From: Sternotherus odoratus
Lineage: Eukaryota; Chordata; Testudines; Kinosternidae
DNA length: 64,000 nucleotides
NCBI GenBank assembly: GCA_032164245.1
Contig: JAVMKO010000001.1
Location: 20,373,603-20,437,602 of the forward strand
Reading direction: 5' to 3'
This document shows positions 33,203 through 46,040 of the stretch, piece after piece (the stretch's first letter is position 1; each line of letters starts with the position of its first letter). Below the pieces are notes generated by a model. It was not told the DNA's origin. It saw nothing but the letters and a program-made list of their open reading frames with translations, and did no database searches. Both the position numbers and the translations under genes were made by a program.

Positions 33203-33740
33203 TGTAACAGGCTGGTCTGTTCTCTAAGGAGTGGTGGAAACTGGGGCCAGTCAACCCCTATTCTATGATATAGCCCCTTTCGGGAAACAGGTGTTCAAAG
33301 AATCCGCAGACAAGCTGACAAATATTAATCAGGTAGCTACTTCCTGAACATGATCAAACTCACCTGTTAGGTAACTCCCAGGAGGAGGGAGAGGGTAGAC
33401 AGTAGAGGCTAAGGAGGAAGGCATGGGAGCATTGAGTCAGCAGAGAGGCTCTTTGAGATGGGATTCAGAAGCAGAAGAGAAGGAGTAGAACAAATGATGT
33501 GCAGAAACGGTAAGTATTCCACAGAACCCCACGAGCCCTGCAGTGCGATGAAAAGCTTGTTTGCCCTCGTATGTCTGATACTTTATTTTTGGTTTGTTGT
33601 TTTTTCTTGCTGTTGTTGTTTTGTAATCTAGGTTAGAAAAATAACTTCTTAGAGGGAAACCCAATAAAACCTTTGTCTTTGTCTGGAGACTTGAAGTTTC
33701 CGGAATGTTACTCAGACGTTCATGGAGTAAATGCTCCACA
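33203..33740 (+). mobile_element. Possible LTR block upstream of MAGI2 exon
   Basis: It starts TGTAACAGGCTGGTCTGTTC, has the purine-rich GGCTAAGGAGGAAGGCATGGGAGC..., then CCCAATAAAACCTTTGTCTTTGTCTGG (a polyadenylation signal with TG-rich follow-on) and ends near CTCCACA. The order resembles U3-R-U5 of an LTR, but no target duplication was found. It stops about 60 bp before the next MAGI2 exon. Confidence 0.35.
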
Positions 33741-33748
33741 TTATGTAA

Positions 33749-34829
<1,081 letters not shown>

Positions 34830-35650
34830 TGAAGTAGTTTTACCTGATACCTGCTGTAGCTCAGCTCCCTAAAACCAACAGCCTCTGGCCACAGACATAG
34901 CACTTACTTCCAGATGTCTGCAAACCTTACTCTCTCTGTGCAGTTAGTGACAGACACGCCTCTGCCAGCATCCCCCTCTGAGGTATTCAGCCCCTGTCAC
35001 TGGATACTCACAGCAATAATCATGTAAGCTGGCTCCAGAAGAGACAGGGTATACACAGTTTGACTGGCACAACTCAGATCAGATCCTTTATGACAACACA
35101 GCAGTGGAATCTACTGATTGTGAATGCAAATAAGTTTTAGATTTAAGAGCTAGTGAGCAAGGATAACAAGAACAACAGGTTACGTGTAAAACAAAAGGTA
35201 TAACTCGCTTTTTGGACTCTATCTTAACTTTAACAGACTAAAGTTCTTGTCTAATTTCCCACCTAAAGAAACCTCCCAGAATCACTAGCCTACATGGCTA
35301 GGATCCAACTTTCATGAATGGAAAAAGCGCTGTCCTTTTTGCTCCTCAGTAAAAGGGTAAGAAAAGGATCCGTTCCCCTTCTTCCTATAGTCCAGGGGAC
35401 CTTTGAAATGCCCCTTTTAAAGTGCACTGGCAGATAAGACTCTTCTTTCCCATTGAATGTTCTCTAGTATTCGCCCTGTTGATTTCACATCCCTCCCAGC
35501 AACATGTTTTTCCTGTTGATTTCATATGCAAATGGAGTTTCCATTGTGTTGGCTTAATTTACATGTGACAGAGAGATATACATCTTATTTCCTGTCTGGA
35601 AAAAAATCTGTTTGTGAACTCTTCCTGCTTACATAGTTTAAACATTATTC
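34830..35650 (-). repeat. LTR-like dispersed repeat block
   Basis: Segments such as AACTCAGATCAGATCCTTTATGACAACACAGCAGTGGAATCTACTGATTGTGAATGC, AACAACAGGTTACGTGTAAAACAAAAGGTATAA and CCCTGTTGATTTCACATCCC...CCTGTTGATTTCATATGCAAATGG resemble a widespread turtle LTR-retroelement repeat read on the minus strand. Ends are not defined and no duplication was seen. Confidence 0.45.
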
Positions 35651-35909
35651 TTAGTAGGTGCACACAATTCCTTATGTGCCAACTATACATATATCTCGCT
35701 TTTGATGACCAGTCTGATCTAAACTTTCATTTGATAACTCTCATGAAATTATAGATCTATACTATGACAGCAGTGTGTTCAGTGTAGTGAGTTTATCAGG
35801 CCTCATAAGAGTTGCTGTTATAGAACATTGAACCCACTGCCAGTTGGCATTGAGGGGTTCTTAAGATCACAAGAATGCACTTTAGAGAGGAAAGAGTGAA
35901 GGGAAGTGT

Positions 35910-37170
35910 AAGCGTCGGGTAGCCGGGGCTCGGCCCCCTTCCACCGGTCTGGCGGGAAATCCTCGCTCCTATACGCGGTCGTGCGACCCTTAGGGGAATT
36001 AGCGGGGTCGCGGTTCTGACCCCCGCCTCTCGTCGGGCGGGGAGTCGCAGTAGCCCGGGGCTCAGGCCCTCTGATGGGCCAAGCAAGAGTCCCTGGGCTC
36101 GGGGCTCAGGCCCTCTGGTGGGCCAAGCAAGAGTCCCTGGGCTCGGGGCTCAGGCCCTCTGGTGGGCCAAGCAAGAGTCCCTGGGCTCGGGGCTCAGGCC
36201 CTCTGGTGGGCCAAGCAAGAGTCCCTGGGCTCGGGGCCCTAGGTCAGGGCGATAGCCACAAACGTGCCGGTTCAAGAAGAGAGTTCAGGCCCTTGAGCAG
36301 GGGCTGAGCAATAGTTCAGGAACTGGTAGGCTAGGTGTCGGTGTGAGGGGGAGACTGCCACCCACCAATGAGGTGGCAGGGGGGGCGCAGGCCCACCCAC
36401 TTTCACTGCGCCCCAGCCCGGGGGCCCTGGCAGCACGAGCTTTGCTGCTGTCAGTGGGGTCCTGGCCGAAACACACTGACATCGGCTCGGGGCCTTCCCC
36501 CGGGCTACTTCCGGACTCCCCTTCCCTGAGTACCTGGGCTGTCGCGGGGTCCTCCCCGAAGTCTAGGGTCATGGGCTCCTCCGGGTCGCTGTCCGGCGGC
36601 AGGTCGGGTAGGTTCTCGGGGAAGCAAGCTGGCTCAGTCGGTGGTTCCTCTGGGTAAAAGGCGGTCGGCTGGGTCGGCGGCGGCTGCGGGTCCTCTGGAC
36701 GGCGGTCAGGCGGCGGGTTGGGTGCCTCCTCTGGGTATTGGCCGAGCGGCAGCGTCGGCGGCTGGTCCCAGTAGCGGTCAGGTGGCTCCTCGGGGAAGCG
36801 GGCGGTCAGCGTCCCCAGCCGGTCTTCCAGGCGGCGGTCCAGCGGCTCCTTGGGGTAGCGGGCAAGCGGTAGTGTTGGCGGCCTCTCCCAGTAGGGGGGA
36901 GGCTGCCGGGTCGGCGGGTCTCGGCGCGGAGCCAGCCCTGGGGTGGCTGGCTTGGCCGATGTCTGCCGCCGGACTGAGCCCGGCGGCCATGTTCTTATGC
37001 TTCCGGGTCCTCCCCCGGACTTCTGGGGGCGGGACTCCACCGGCGCTAGCGCGGCTCCCTCCGGCCCTGGCCAGGGGCCGTTTCGCTCGCGGTCTGCCGG
37101 GAGCCGCGCCACCCCTCTACAGGAAGATTGAATTGCTATTGTGTCTCCTGGGGGGAAAAATGTAAGTGAT
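35910..37170 (-). repeat. GC-rich retroelement-like block with long open frame
   Basis: GC content rises to about 70% over 1.2 kb against an AT-rich intron, with sharp edges. On the minus strand a frame is open for 313 codons (37226-36285). It is rich in proline, glutamate, aspartate and arginine, with a degenerate repeat of about 27 residues carrying the theme (Y/F)P(E/K)EPxDR. The first 20-odd codons lie outside the GC block. I recognise the block as repeated in turtle genomes, probably retroelement-internal sequence, but no enzyme motif identifies it. Confidence 0.45.
36057..36245. repeat. 44-bp tandem repeat (4 copies)
   Basis: Units begin at 36061, 36105, 36149 and 36193 with the phrase CTCAGGCCCTCTGGTGGGCC, then AAGCAAGAGTCCCTGGGCTCGGGG. 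They are identical except for one A/G change in the first. The near-identity of units suggests recent amplification or conversion. Confidence 0.93.
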
Positions 37171-37249
37171 TGCAGATGGCCATCCACTTCAGGTGTAAGG
37201 GTGCTCAGTGCACCAGAGTTAGACATTTTCCCTTTAGAGGTTACCTGTC

Positions 37250-39185
37250 AGGATACCACATGCTCCTTCTGCTACCTTGTCCTGCTGGATGATGGTATAC
37301 AGCCAGGGCACAACCACCTCAACCCCTCCTCCGTTCCTTCTTACCACCCATGACTGATAGTCAGAATGTGTTGGCGTGCTTCTGCAAGTGTTCTCTCTCT
37401 CTCAGGGAATTTGTTTTTTCTCTTGTATATAGTGAAGTGGTAATTTAGTGCAAGTTTCATTGATTAATAGTTTTTCATAATGTAGTGGAGTGTCAGTTCC
37501 CATTTCTTCTGGGGAATGCCTCAGTCTCTGGGTTTTAAACCTTGCATCGACTGCAGAAAATCCATGTCAGTGGTTGACCCTCATTCTAGGTGTCTGAAGT
37601 GCCTTGGCAAGTGTCATGAGTTAGATCTGTATGGATTTTAAGCCCCAACTAAGTAGAATAGGGAGATGAGATTCTGCAACCTTTTCTCGGAGGGAGCCCT
37701 GCATCCACCCTCAGAGCATTCCCAGTTGGTGCAGCCACTAACTACATTTACTTCAGTCAGAAGTGCCGCTTGGGACATTGCTGAGTTTTGGCAGCATTCT
37801 CCTTCCCCAGTCCTGGGAAATAAGCATCACTGTGGTGCTTCTAAGGACTCATTCCCCAAGAGGCCAAGGTCTCCAATACTGTCAACCAGCAAACAGTCTG
37901 GAAAGTGGGGAAGAGAAGCATTCCCCAGTGCTGACTGCACCTCAGTCAGTGGGGTATCAGCTCCAGCACGCTGGCTATGTCACTGTGACCAACCCATTCT
38001 GACGTACCGACCCCTGCCATGCAGCAACAGCAGCATCAGGAGAGTTTCTCAGAACCAACACCAGAGGCATATACCCGGATTTCCTCTGTCTCTCGATACT
38101 GGCTCCTCCAGCAGTATAGGAGAGATCTCACCTGGTACTGATGCACTAGACTTACCTGTCAGTCGAGGTCAGCTTCCAATACCATGGCCAACTTTGGACC
38201 CTGCTGTAACTCTTTTCCCAATGCCATGCAGAGACAAGCCTACTATGCTCTCCTCGGTACTGTTGTCTCCAGAGACTCGAGTGGTCCTCGATACCAAGCA
38301 GTGTCTCAGGCACTTCTTTGGGATCAGAGATTGGTTCATACATATCTTGGGCAAGAGATCAAGGCATCACTCTTTATCACTGAAGGGTTTTCACCCTTGG
38401 TATCTGTTAGAGGTTCTGCATTTTTGAGGGACACCAGTTCTTGATTGGGGTCCAATGCCCTACCAATGGCCATATTGGAGCCCAGAGGGGTTTTCTCCTA
38501 CCACCGGATCCTCACCATTCCCCAATAGAACCTCCATCAGAAGAGTTACAGGAGGTGGCACCTCGGCCTTTGTGTTCCTCCTCCTCACCCAATGAGACAA
38601 TGGCATCTGAAATGTACTCACCTCTTTAGGACAATTACAGAACCTATAAGGACCTGTTAAAGAGGGTTGTTTATTCCCTGGACACTAGTGGAGGTAGTTC
38701 AAGAGAGCTCCTATAGGTTAGTGGAGATTTTGGGATCAGCATGGATGTCCCAAGTAACTCTCCCTATAAATGAGGCCATTCTGGAGTCCAGAAGAATATT
38801 GTGGCAAATGCCTCTTCTCTGCCACCAACAGATAAAAAGACTGAGTGGAGGTACCATGAGCCCTCACTGGGATATGCACTTTTACCACCACCACCCTGAG
38901 TTCCTTGGTAGGCTCAAAGTGAACGAGGGAGCCGTCTTCTACTCCAAAGATTTTAAAAAGTGAAGAAATTTGATCTTTTCAGTAGAAAAGTTTATTCTGC
39001 TTCTGGCCTCCAATTTTGTATCTCAAACCAGCAAGCCTGCCGGCTAAATGTGATTTCTCCCTCTGGGACAATGTTCTCAAGTTTGTGGACGAGTTGCCAG
39101 AGGATGCCAGGCAAGAGTTTCCAGAAGCAATTGAAGCAGGTAATCTGGTGGCTAGGACCTCTTTCCGGGCTTGAATGGACGGGGC
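37250..39185 (+). pseudogene. DIRS-like gag fragment, copy 1
   Basis: After a leader similar to that of copy 2 comes an ATG at 37516 and a cysteine/histidine motif with spacing C-X2-C-X9-H-X2-C-X2-C (37543-37602). A long serine/proline-rich stretch follows (37666-38427 open for 253 codons). Then comes the family's C-terminal region with ESSYRLVEILGSA and LPINEAILES (about 38690-38790) and KFDLFSRKVYSASGLQ (about 38963-39010). Stops and frameshifts are frequent. This gag type belongs to DIRS1-like tyrosine-recombinase retrotransposons and is related to the specific region of LAP2-alpha. No reverse transcriptase or recombinase follows. Confidence 0.6.
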
Positions 39186-39229
39186 AGGCTCTGTAGCCAG
39201 AGCCGCGGCATTTGTGATATTGATGCGTA

Positions 39230-41400
39230 CGTGTTCTTCTTTGAGTGATTGCATGTGTCCATTCCACTCTTGATGTGTGCACATCCTGTGCACAGTCATT
39301 GGAAACTTGGAAACATTTCCCTCAGTGGCACCCTCTACTGCAACACACTGGTGGCACAGGTATAAAGGGCTCAGCCAACCCTGAACCCTCAGTTCCTTCG
39401 TACTGCCCGTGATGGTCACTGTAATGCTCATCTTGCTTTTGCAATTGCTTTCAGTCGACTATTTGTACCCTATATTCCTATAATTTGTTGTAAATAGTAT
39501 TACTATTATTAGTGTTTTAGTTTAGTTAGGTTTTACACAACCTAAGAATTTCAGTCGATTCCCGGTACCGGGGAATGCCTTGGTCACCAGGCTTCAAGCC
39601 CTGCATTTCCTGCAATAAGGCTATGCTTCTAAGCAACCCACACTCAAGTTGCTTGAAGTGCCTCAGGGAAACTCATATCAGGGAGTGTTGCCAAATTTGT
39701 AACAACTTTAAGCTTTGCACAAAGTTTCTACTTATGGAGGTGGCCTTGAGACATCCATCTGAGCAAAGTTGGTCAGACTCAGCATATAGTGACTCAGTAT
39801 TTGTTAGGAGTGTGCCTTCTTCTGTGCCTGAGTCCTGACACCATCACCATCCCCTGTGCCTAAGAAGAGACATAAGATTTCTAAGCAGATTGATGAGAGG
39901 GGAAGATCTCTGGTACCAAAATCTGGGAGGCATGGGGTTAAGAGTAGACTGCTGTTTAAGTCTAAACACTCATCTGCTTCAGCACTGCAGAAGACACTAC
40001 TGTTGACTGTGGCACCTAGGCAGGTACTGTCAAGTCCAAAACCAGAAGGAGCATCTTCCATATCTGCAACACTGCACTGTACCGACCAATCCATCTTGAT
40101 ACCGACCACATTGGAAGCATTTGCAGCAGCAAGAGATCTCCTAAGTCTATTGGTCCTGGTCCCGGTATGGCTGGCAGTTCAAGAGTCGGCGCTATCAGTG
40201 CTGGCAGATGCAGGGGAACCAGCAACATCGTTACAGTGCTCAGTACTGTGCCAGTTCCAATGACCTCAAATGGCTCACCCTTCAGTACTGTCAAAAAGGA
40301 AACGTGATGCTCGCCAATCTGCATGCCTCTCCACCTTGGCACCAATCACCAGCACTGTCTGGAATGGCATCTGTGGTTAGCGGAAGGAGAGGTGTCCTCT
40401 GCCAAATCAGAGTTCGGGTCCTCCACCTACCAGCCTCAGAATTCCCCTCACTGTGTCCTTCTTGAGACACTACTACCCTACCACGGACCCTTCCATAGGA
40501 GTGCCATTCCCAAGTCACTGACCAGTGCCCTTTTTGGAATGGACAGGGCTTTTCCTTGGTTTCCAGATCGTATTTAGTGCACTCCTAGTCAGTGGCCTTG
40601 GAGACACATGCAGACCAATGCACCAGGCAGTACCCATCCTCAGCTGGCTCAGTTGGACCCTGTGGGTCAAGAAATGGAGGAACCCAACCCCTCTTCATCC
40701 TCTTCATCCTCTCCTCACAAGGCAACCTCAGCAGAGGGCCTTTCATTCCCCCAGGTGACTATAAGGTACACTAAGAATTGTTAGTGAGGGTTGCCTTAAA
40801 CCTGGGAATACAGGTGGAGAAAGTAAAAGAATCCTCACATTGCCTGATTGACATTCTGGCCACAACACGTCTTTTCAGAGTAGCCTAACCACTAAACGAG
40901 TCTACTGTGGATCCAGTTTAGGCACTATGGCATCCCTTTCCCCATCTCTAAAATGGCGGAGTGCAAATATTATGTGCCTTCTCAGGGTTTTCAGTTCCTT
41001 TTCTGCCATTTCCCTCGATCCCTGGGTCTCTGGTTGAAACTGCTGCCAATGAGAGGGAAAGACAGGGTGAAACCCCCAAATCAAAAGACTGAAAATATAA
41101 TTGCATGGCTTTTGCAATGGCCATGCATAGGAGCTCCTGGTTGCAGTCCTCCGGGCTCCTATAGGAGGTCCAACAAACTTTGCAGGACCTTCCATTTGAG
41201 GGATCTTCGCTCTTTTCAGAGAAGACTGGTGCTAAACTCCATGGGTTTTAAAGGACTAACAGGGCAGTCCTAAAGTCCCTCGGGTTGTACACTGCAACCT
41301 TATCAGGAAGCACTTCAGACCACAGATCCACGAGGACTCTGTCCCAGCTCCTCAATAGGACTGCAGAGAAAGAGGAATAAGGATTATAGACATAGGCCTG
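39230..41400 (+). pseudogene. DIRS-like gag fragment, copy 2
   Basis: It lies head to tail behind copy 1 with a homologous leader (CAGTTCCTTCGTACTGCCCGTGATGGTCA at 39390 against CCGTTCCTTCTTACCACCCATGACTGATA at 37330). The ATG is at 39575, followed by the same cysteine/histidine motif with identical spacing (39602-39661). The middle has TTLEAFAAARDLLSL (about 40108-40152) and GDYKVH (about 40756). The C-terminal region carries KYYVPSQGFQFLF (about 40960-41000) and a piece equal to LQDLPFE near 41180. It extends further in the C-terminal direction than copy 1. Frames are broken throughout. Confidence 0.6.
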
Positions 41401-42295
41401 TGTAAGAGTGTCCTCCCCTCTCTCTGGACCTGGGGTACAGAGAAGAGGGACTCTTTGATTCCAGACCAACTAACTCCAGCTGCTTCCCAGTTTAAGTTAA
41501 GTCTTCACACCCCCACACCCCCAGACTATACCAGCTGGGAAATTGGGGTGCCCCAAGCTGCCACCATCCGAGTAAATCTCCAAGGCCCTGGAGAGGGGTA
41601 CTCAGACTCCCCAAACTCCGTCTCTCTCCCTGAGAGCCGGACACTCAGAGGCTGCTTCCCCTCCCCCTCCCTCTTCTAGCCTGAAGGTAGAGAGAGACAG
41701 ACTCCACACTTCAGCTCACACCCTGAGCTTGTCCTTATACCTACTCCCCTTCCTCCCTCTCTTCGCAGTCTGAAAGCAGAGAGAACCTTAAGGGAAATAA
41801 ACCAAACACTCTTTATAACTAAAAAGATTTAATAAGGAAAAGAAAATAGAACACAGACTTACAGTACAACTTCACAATCTAGAGTTCTCTAACTTCTCCT
41901 CTGAAAAGGATAGAGACACCCTAAATAGGTACAGAGTTTATGGAAATCAACATATTATACTTACAGAACAGCTAATTAGGAATATACGAGGGAAAGTAGA
42001 CTCATTCTTCATAGCTAAAGACGAGCTCTGGGACCCTTGCCCAAGCTGGCACAGCAGGCAAACTGAAACTAAAAACTAACCTACCTCCCTCCCTCCCTCG
42101 TGGCAGGGAAGCTCTGACGTCACTTGTTCTCAGGTAACATTAACCCCGTACTGGCAGAATAAGCCTCTCCAGCACTTTACACTTATAACAGCCTGTGCCT
42201 CAGTGCCTGCTCCACTTAGACATCGGGGGGGATACTAAGCAGGCACTTTGAGGGATGCACGAGGATGCTGTACCTCGGCAGTCAGGGAGGAGCTT
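41401..42295 (-). repeat. LTR-like repeat block
   Basis: CT-rich left part, then AAACCAAACACTCTTTATAACTAAAAAGATTTAATAAGGAAAAG and GAACACAGACTTACAGTACAAC, resembling an endogenous LTR element read on the minus strand. Ends undefined, no coding recognised. Confidence 0.35.
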
Positions 42296-42417
42296 GCTCA
42301 TCAATCTTTTGTTTTGGGAAGCAGGAATGTTGCAGGCCTCTTATAGGGATGATTTAACAGACTGCCTGAGCAGTTGCATTCAATAAACCTTGAGGCCTCT
42401 TACCTTATGCCTCCCTA

Positions 42418-42436
42418 CCCCCCCCCCCCCCCCCAA
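42418..42436. repeat. Poly-C tract
   Basis: Run of 17-18 C at the edge of the CR1 fragment. Such runs are prone to sequencing or assembly error. Confidence 0.9.
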
Positions 42437-42720
42437 TCATCTCTTTTCCAAGGTGAACAATCCCAGTCCTTTAAATCTCTTCTCATATGGAAGCTGTTCC
42501 ATATCCCTAATCATTTTCTTTGCCCTTCTCTGCAGTTTTTTTCCAATTCTAACATATCTTTTATCTGATGTGGTGACCATAGCTACATATGGCATTGAAG
42601 GTATGGGTGTACTGTGGATTTGTGTAGTGGCACTATGATATTTTCTGTTTTATTATCTATTCCTTTCCTACCACTTTTTTTGACTGCCACTGCAGTTCAC
42701 AAGAAACAGAGAGGAAAAAT
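42437..42720 (-). repeat. CR1 LINE fragment (minus)
   Basis: CAAGGTGAACAATCCCAGTCCTTTAAATCTCTTCTCATATGGAAGCTGTTCCATATCCCTAATCATTTTCTTTGCCCTTCTCTGCAG is the standard antisense reading of the CR1 reverse-transcriptase end. It continues through ACAGCTACATATGGCATTGAAG-type sequence to about 42700. Confidence 0.82.
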
Positions 42721-42832
42721 CACTATGTACCCAAATCACAGCACCACTCAGAAAATAAATGGTAACATATATCCTTTCTTTAAGAGGGCTTTACAAGCAA
42801 TATAACTTTACAGGCAATATACTAAAACTTTA

Positions 42833-42862
42833 CTTATTATTATTATTATTATTATTATTTCT
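42833..42862. repeat. (ATT)n microsatellite
   Basis: About ten TTA units. Confidence 0.9.
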
Positions 42863-43262
42863 ATTACTGTGGCCCCTACGATGGTTTAACACTCTTCTCA
42901 GATTTTTATTTTAGAGACAATTTTGCAGTGATGTTTTCATAAAATGTATAAAATCACCAAACTAAATAAAGCCTGCACTTCTTACACTTCTCTGTGTGCT
43001 AATAACATGACTAACGGTCTAGATAGCCTCAAGAGTATGCAAGTCTGAAAAGAGCAGAAATTGTTGAAACACAAGTGATCTTTGCTGAAAAGGGCAAAAT
43101 ATGCTTATTCAAGAAAAAATAATAAACATAGTAACTTCCCCCAGATAGACAGAGCATATATGAGCTTTCCTGAGGGGTAGCCCAGACATGCTTCTGATTC
43201 TTTCGCCATGCAGATACACATTGCACATTTTTTCATGTTTTGATAGAGGCCACTGTGCAACT
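42863..43262. other. MAGI2: MAGI2 intron, no recognised feature
   Basis: Nothing recognised. Confidence 0.4.
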
Positions 43263-43270
43263 GTATAATG

Positions 43271-43580
43271 CAGGGGTAGGCAACCTGTGGCACAGGTGCC
43301 AATAGTGGAACACGAGCTGATTTTCAGTGGCACTCGCACTGCCCGGGTCCTGGCCAGTGAGCTGGGGGGCTCTGCATTTTAATTTAATTTTAAATGACTA
43401 TTCTTATATGTTTAAAAACCTTATTTACTTTACATACAACAATAGTTTAGTTATATATTATAGACTTAGAGAAAGAGACCTTCGAAAAACATTAAAATGT
43501 ATTACCGGCACACGAAACCTTAAATTGGAGTGAATAAATGAAGACTCGGCACACTACTTCTGAAAGGTTGCTGACCCCTG
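43271..43580. mobile_element. hAT-type element with perfect 8-bp target duplication
   Basis: The 310-bp unit has termini CAGGGGTAGGCAACCTGTGGC and GAAAGGTTGCTGACCCCTG as inverted repeats, flanked by GTATAATG on both sides (43263-43270 and 43581-43588). The interior includes the AT-rich ATTTAATTTTAAATGA and AAACCTTATTTACTTTACATACAACAATAGTTTAG, characteristic of a common hAT-derived element. No transposase coding. Confidence 0.92.
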
Positions 43581-43588
43581 GTATAATG

Positions 43589-45919
43589 TCAAACTTTTTT
43601 TAACCCTGTGCAAGAAAAGTTGTATGATTTATGTATGGGGGTTTTTTTTGTTTTGTTTTGGGGTTTTTTGGTAACTAAAACACCAAGTTGCTACAGTGAT
43701 AAGAACTACAGGAATCAATTCAGTTGAAAACAAACATATTTCACAAGAAATAAAGTGAATGTAAATAACTCTGCTGTTTATAAAATAAAGCCCACCCATA
43801 AATTCTTTTGATGGTGGAGCCTCCTTTCTTCACTAAAAATGTGATGGTTTACATAACAATTGTAGCAGTCACCATCTTTCACTTGCGCCAGGCTACATTA
43901 CATTAAGCAGAGAAATCAGAGGTACAGACTGGATAAAAAGAGTGCAATAAATATGTGCAAAAATTAATGTCTATTTTTGAATAATGTAAGTATTACAATA
44001 TAGAATTGCTCAGCCTCCAAAATGTAGGATTATTTACTAGGTCCTGAACTAAATGTGATCTTTTTGATCATTTGGTTTTTCATATGGTTCAGATTTCACA
44101 GGGTTAAGCTTGGATGCCATGCAGTGGGGATGCTGTTAAATTGCCTCTTTGTTTATGAGTCAGTTTGGTTAATGGCATAAAAGAGGCTCCGTTCGCTTTA
44201 GTGAAAAACAGAAAGATAAAAAGACAAGAAAAACCTATTTGTTTAACACCATCTCCCCAGAGAGTGGTAAACACCATATCATGAGTATTCAATTATAGAT
44301 AAAAACAGACATTTTAAAATGTAAATCACACTGGGTGGAAAATGTCATTACTGTGCAGTTTCTATTCCTGATACATTTGAGGCTTTTGTGAATTGTTCAT
44401 TTAAACTCCAAGGACTCCAAGCAGTAAGTGATTTCAGATTCTTTAGCTTTCCCAGGTACACCCAGATTTAGATTTCAAGGGGAGAATATTTTCCTAAGTT
44501 CTCCACCAACTACCCTAACTAAATGTTTAAGGAAGTTCATATATCAAAACTCTCCAATTGGAATAAATGTGACAGACTTAGAATGGAAGAGAAAGCAATT
44601 TGATAACAAGAGGATATCTGTATACTTTATTATTGTTAATCACTGATGGCCAGATTAGCACCATACAAAGCACACTGGAAGGCACTGTTTCTGCCCCTAG
44701 GTCTAACTAGACAAGACATTTCAGACACAAAGTTCTCAGGATGACTCAATGATACTTCTGTAGAGCATATATAGATTGGTTGGTTTGTTTCCACTTTTGA
44801 AATAGGTGCATAACTGTGTGTTTGCATAGGTGAGTTAACATTGATAGGCTTGAGGAAAAAACAGGAAGCACAAACCTACATGTGATGCTCACCAATATTT
44901 GTTATGAGGAGCAATTCACACACATTTCTTGGTGCTCCCTTACAGCTTCCATTTGATATAAAGATCCAAATATTCAAACATAGGCATCTAAACAGGAGTC
45001 AATCTCCTAAATTTATTTTTATTTAGAATATATGATGATGAGAACATGCAATAATTAAAATGGCTATTTGTAAATTGCACATGCCAACAGAAGTCTTGAG
45101 TTCTGCCTCTTCTTCCCCACATTAAACTCAACTGATGTGTGACCCATCTCAGTTTGCACGCACAAGTTATAATCATAATGTTCAATTTTTATCTCTCTTC
45201 CAAAAAGCTGTTTCAAAAAATTCCTTTTGCCCTCCAGTTTTAGCCCCACACCTGAAGCAAATGCTTAAGAGAATAGATGAATCTTGCATTGTATTATAAA
45301 GGTGAATAGGCACTGGCTCCTTTGGATCATTTGTAAACAGTTCCCACTGGTGCCTTATTAAAATAAATGCAACAATATTAAAAGCTCTATAAAGCCCCAA
45401 TTCAACAAAGCATTTAATCTTTCTCTTAACGTTAAGTAAATGCGTAAGTCTACCACAATTCAGTAAATCCCTAAGCATGCATTTTTAGTGCTTTGCTGAA
45501 CTGGGACTTGGAAAACTGAGGTGGTTAGGTTCTTTCTGGCACCACAAAGAAATAGATCCTCAGGACCTTTCCCTGTAGCTCTTTTTTTTTTTCAGTGCAT
45601 CTCTAAGTTGCACATCTCTAAGGTGCACAGGAGAGAGGACTCCCCTTCTCTCTGTGAATGAGGCCTGTCTGTACCAGTATCTCCATCATCTCCTGGAGAG
45701 TTCTGAATCATCAGGCTCTTCTGAGACTGGTTCCTAGGCTCCTGTTATTCTTGTACAATATTGACATGACACATTGAATTGATGAGTTTCCTATCATGCA
45801 TAGTATGATCATATGCCACTTCTGATTTTGGGACCCTAATATAACTCATAGTAGGAAACCAAGACAAGCCACCCTTGACTTATTGTCGCCAAGGACATTT
45901 CCTTCTAGCCAGTGATAGA
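43589..45919. other. MAGI2: MAGI2 intron, no recognised feature
   Basis: AT-rich intron without recognised repeats or exons. T/G-rich run at 43637-43670. Confidence 0.5.
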
Positions 45920-46040
45920 CTATATGGGTAAACCACCCTGAACACACCCGATACCATCTGATCTGAGAAACTAAGCAGGGTTGGCCCTGGCTAGTACTTG
46001 GATGGGAGACCTCCTGGGACTACCAGGTGCTATAGGCTTA
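45920..46040 (+). pseudogene. 5S rRNA-derived sequence, full length
   Basis: These 121 bases align end to end with vertebrate 5S rRNA without gaps large enough to see. The internal promoter is nearly unchanged: box A AACTAAGCAGGG (about 45969-45980) and box C TGGATGGGAGACCTCCTGG (about 46000-46018, one difference). The first 15 bases are the most diverged. There is no oligo-T terminator right behind it; instead it runs into unrelated sequence (ACATGGGTGTGGGGCTAGCAACTCCACCCCGTAAGGG...). That points to a 5S-headed retroposon (SINE3-type) or a read-through pseudogene, not a functional gene. Confidence 0.85.

Noticed and set aside
35904..37165. TGTAAG on both sides of the GC-rich block as a target duplication
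   Set aside because: Six bases in AT-rich flanks can match by chance, and the block does not begin and end with matching TG...CA or inverted termini.
37666..38427. A 253-codon frame as a host gene
   Set aside because: It is the low-complexity middle of the DIRS-like gag copy; conserved gag segments continue before and after it in other frames.
45920..46040. Functional 5S rRNA gene
   Set aside because: The 5' 15 bases are diverged, no T-run terminator follows, it is single and sits in an intron.
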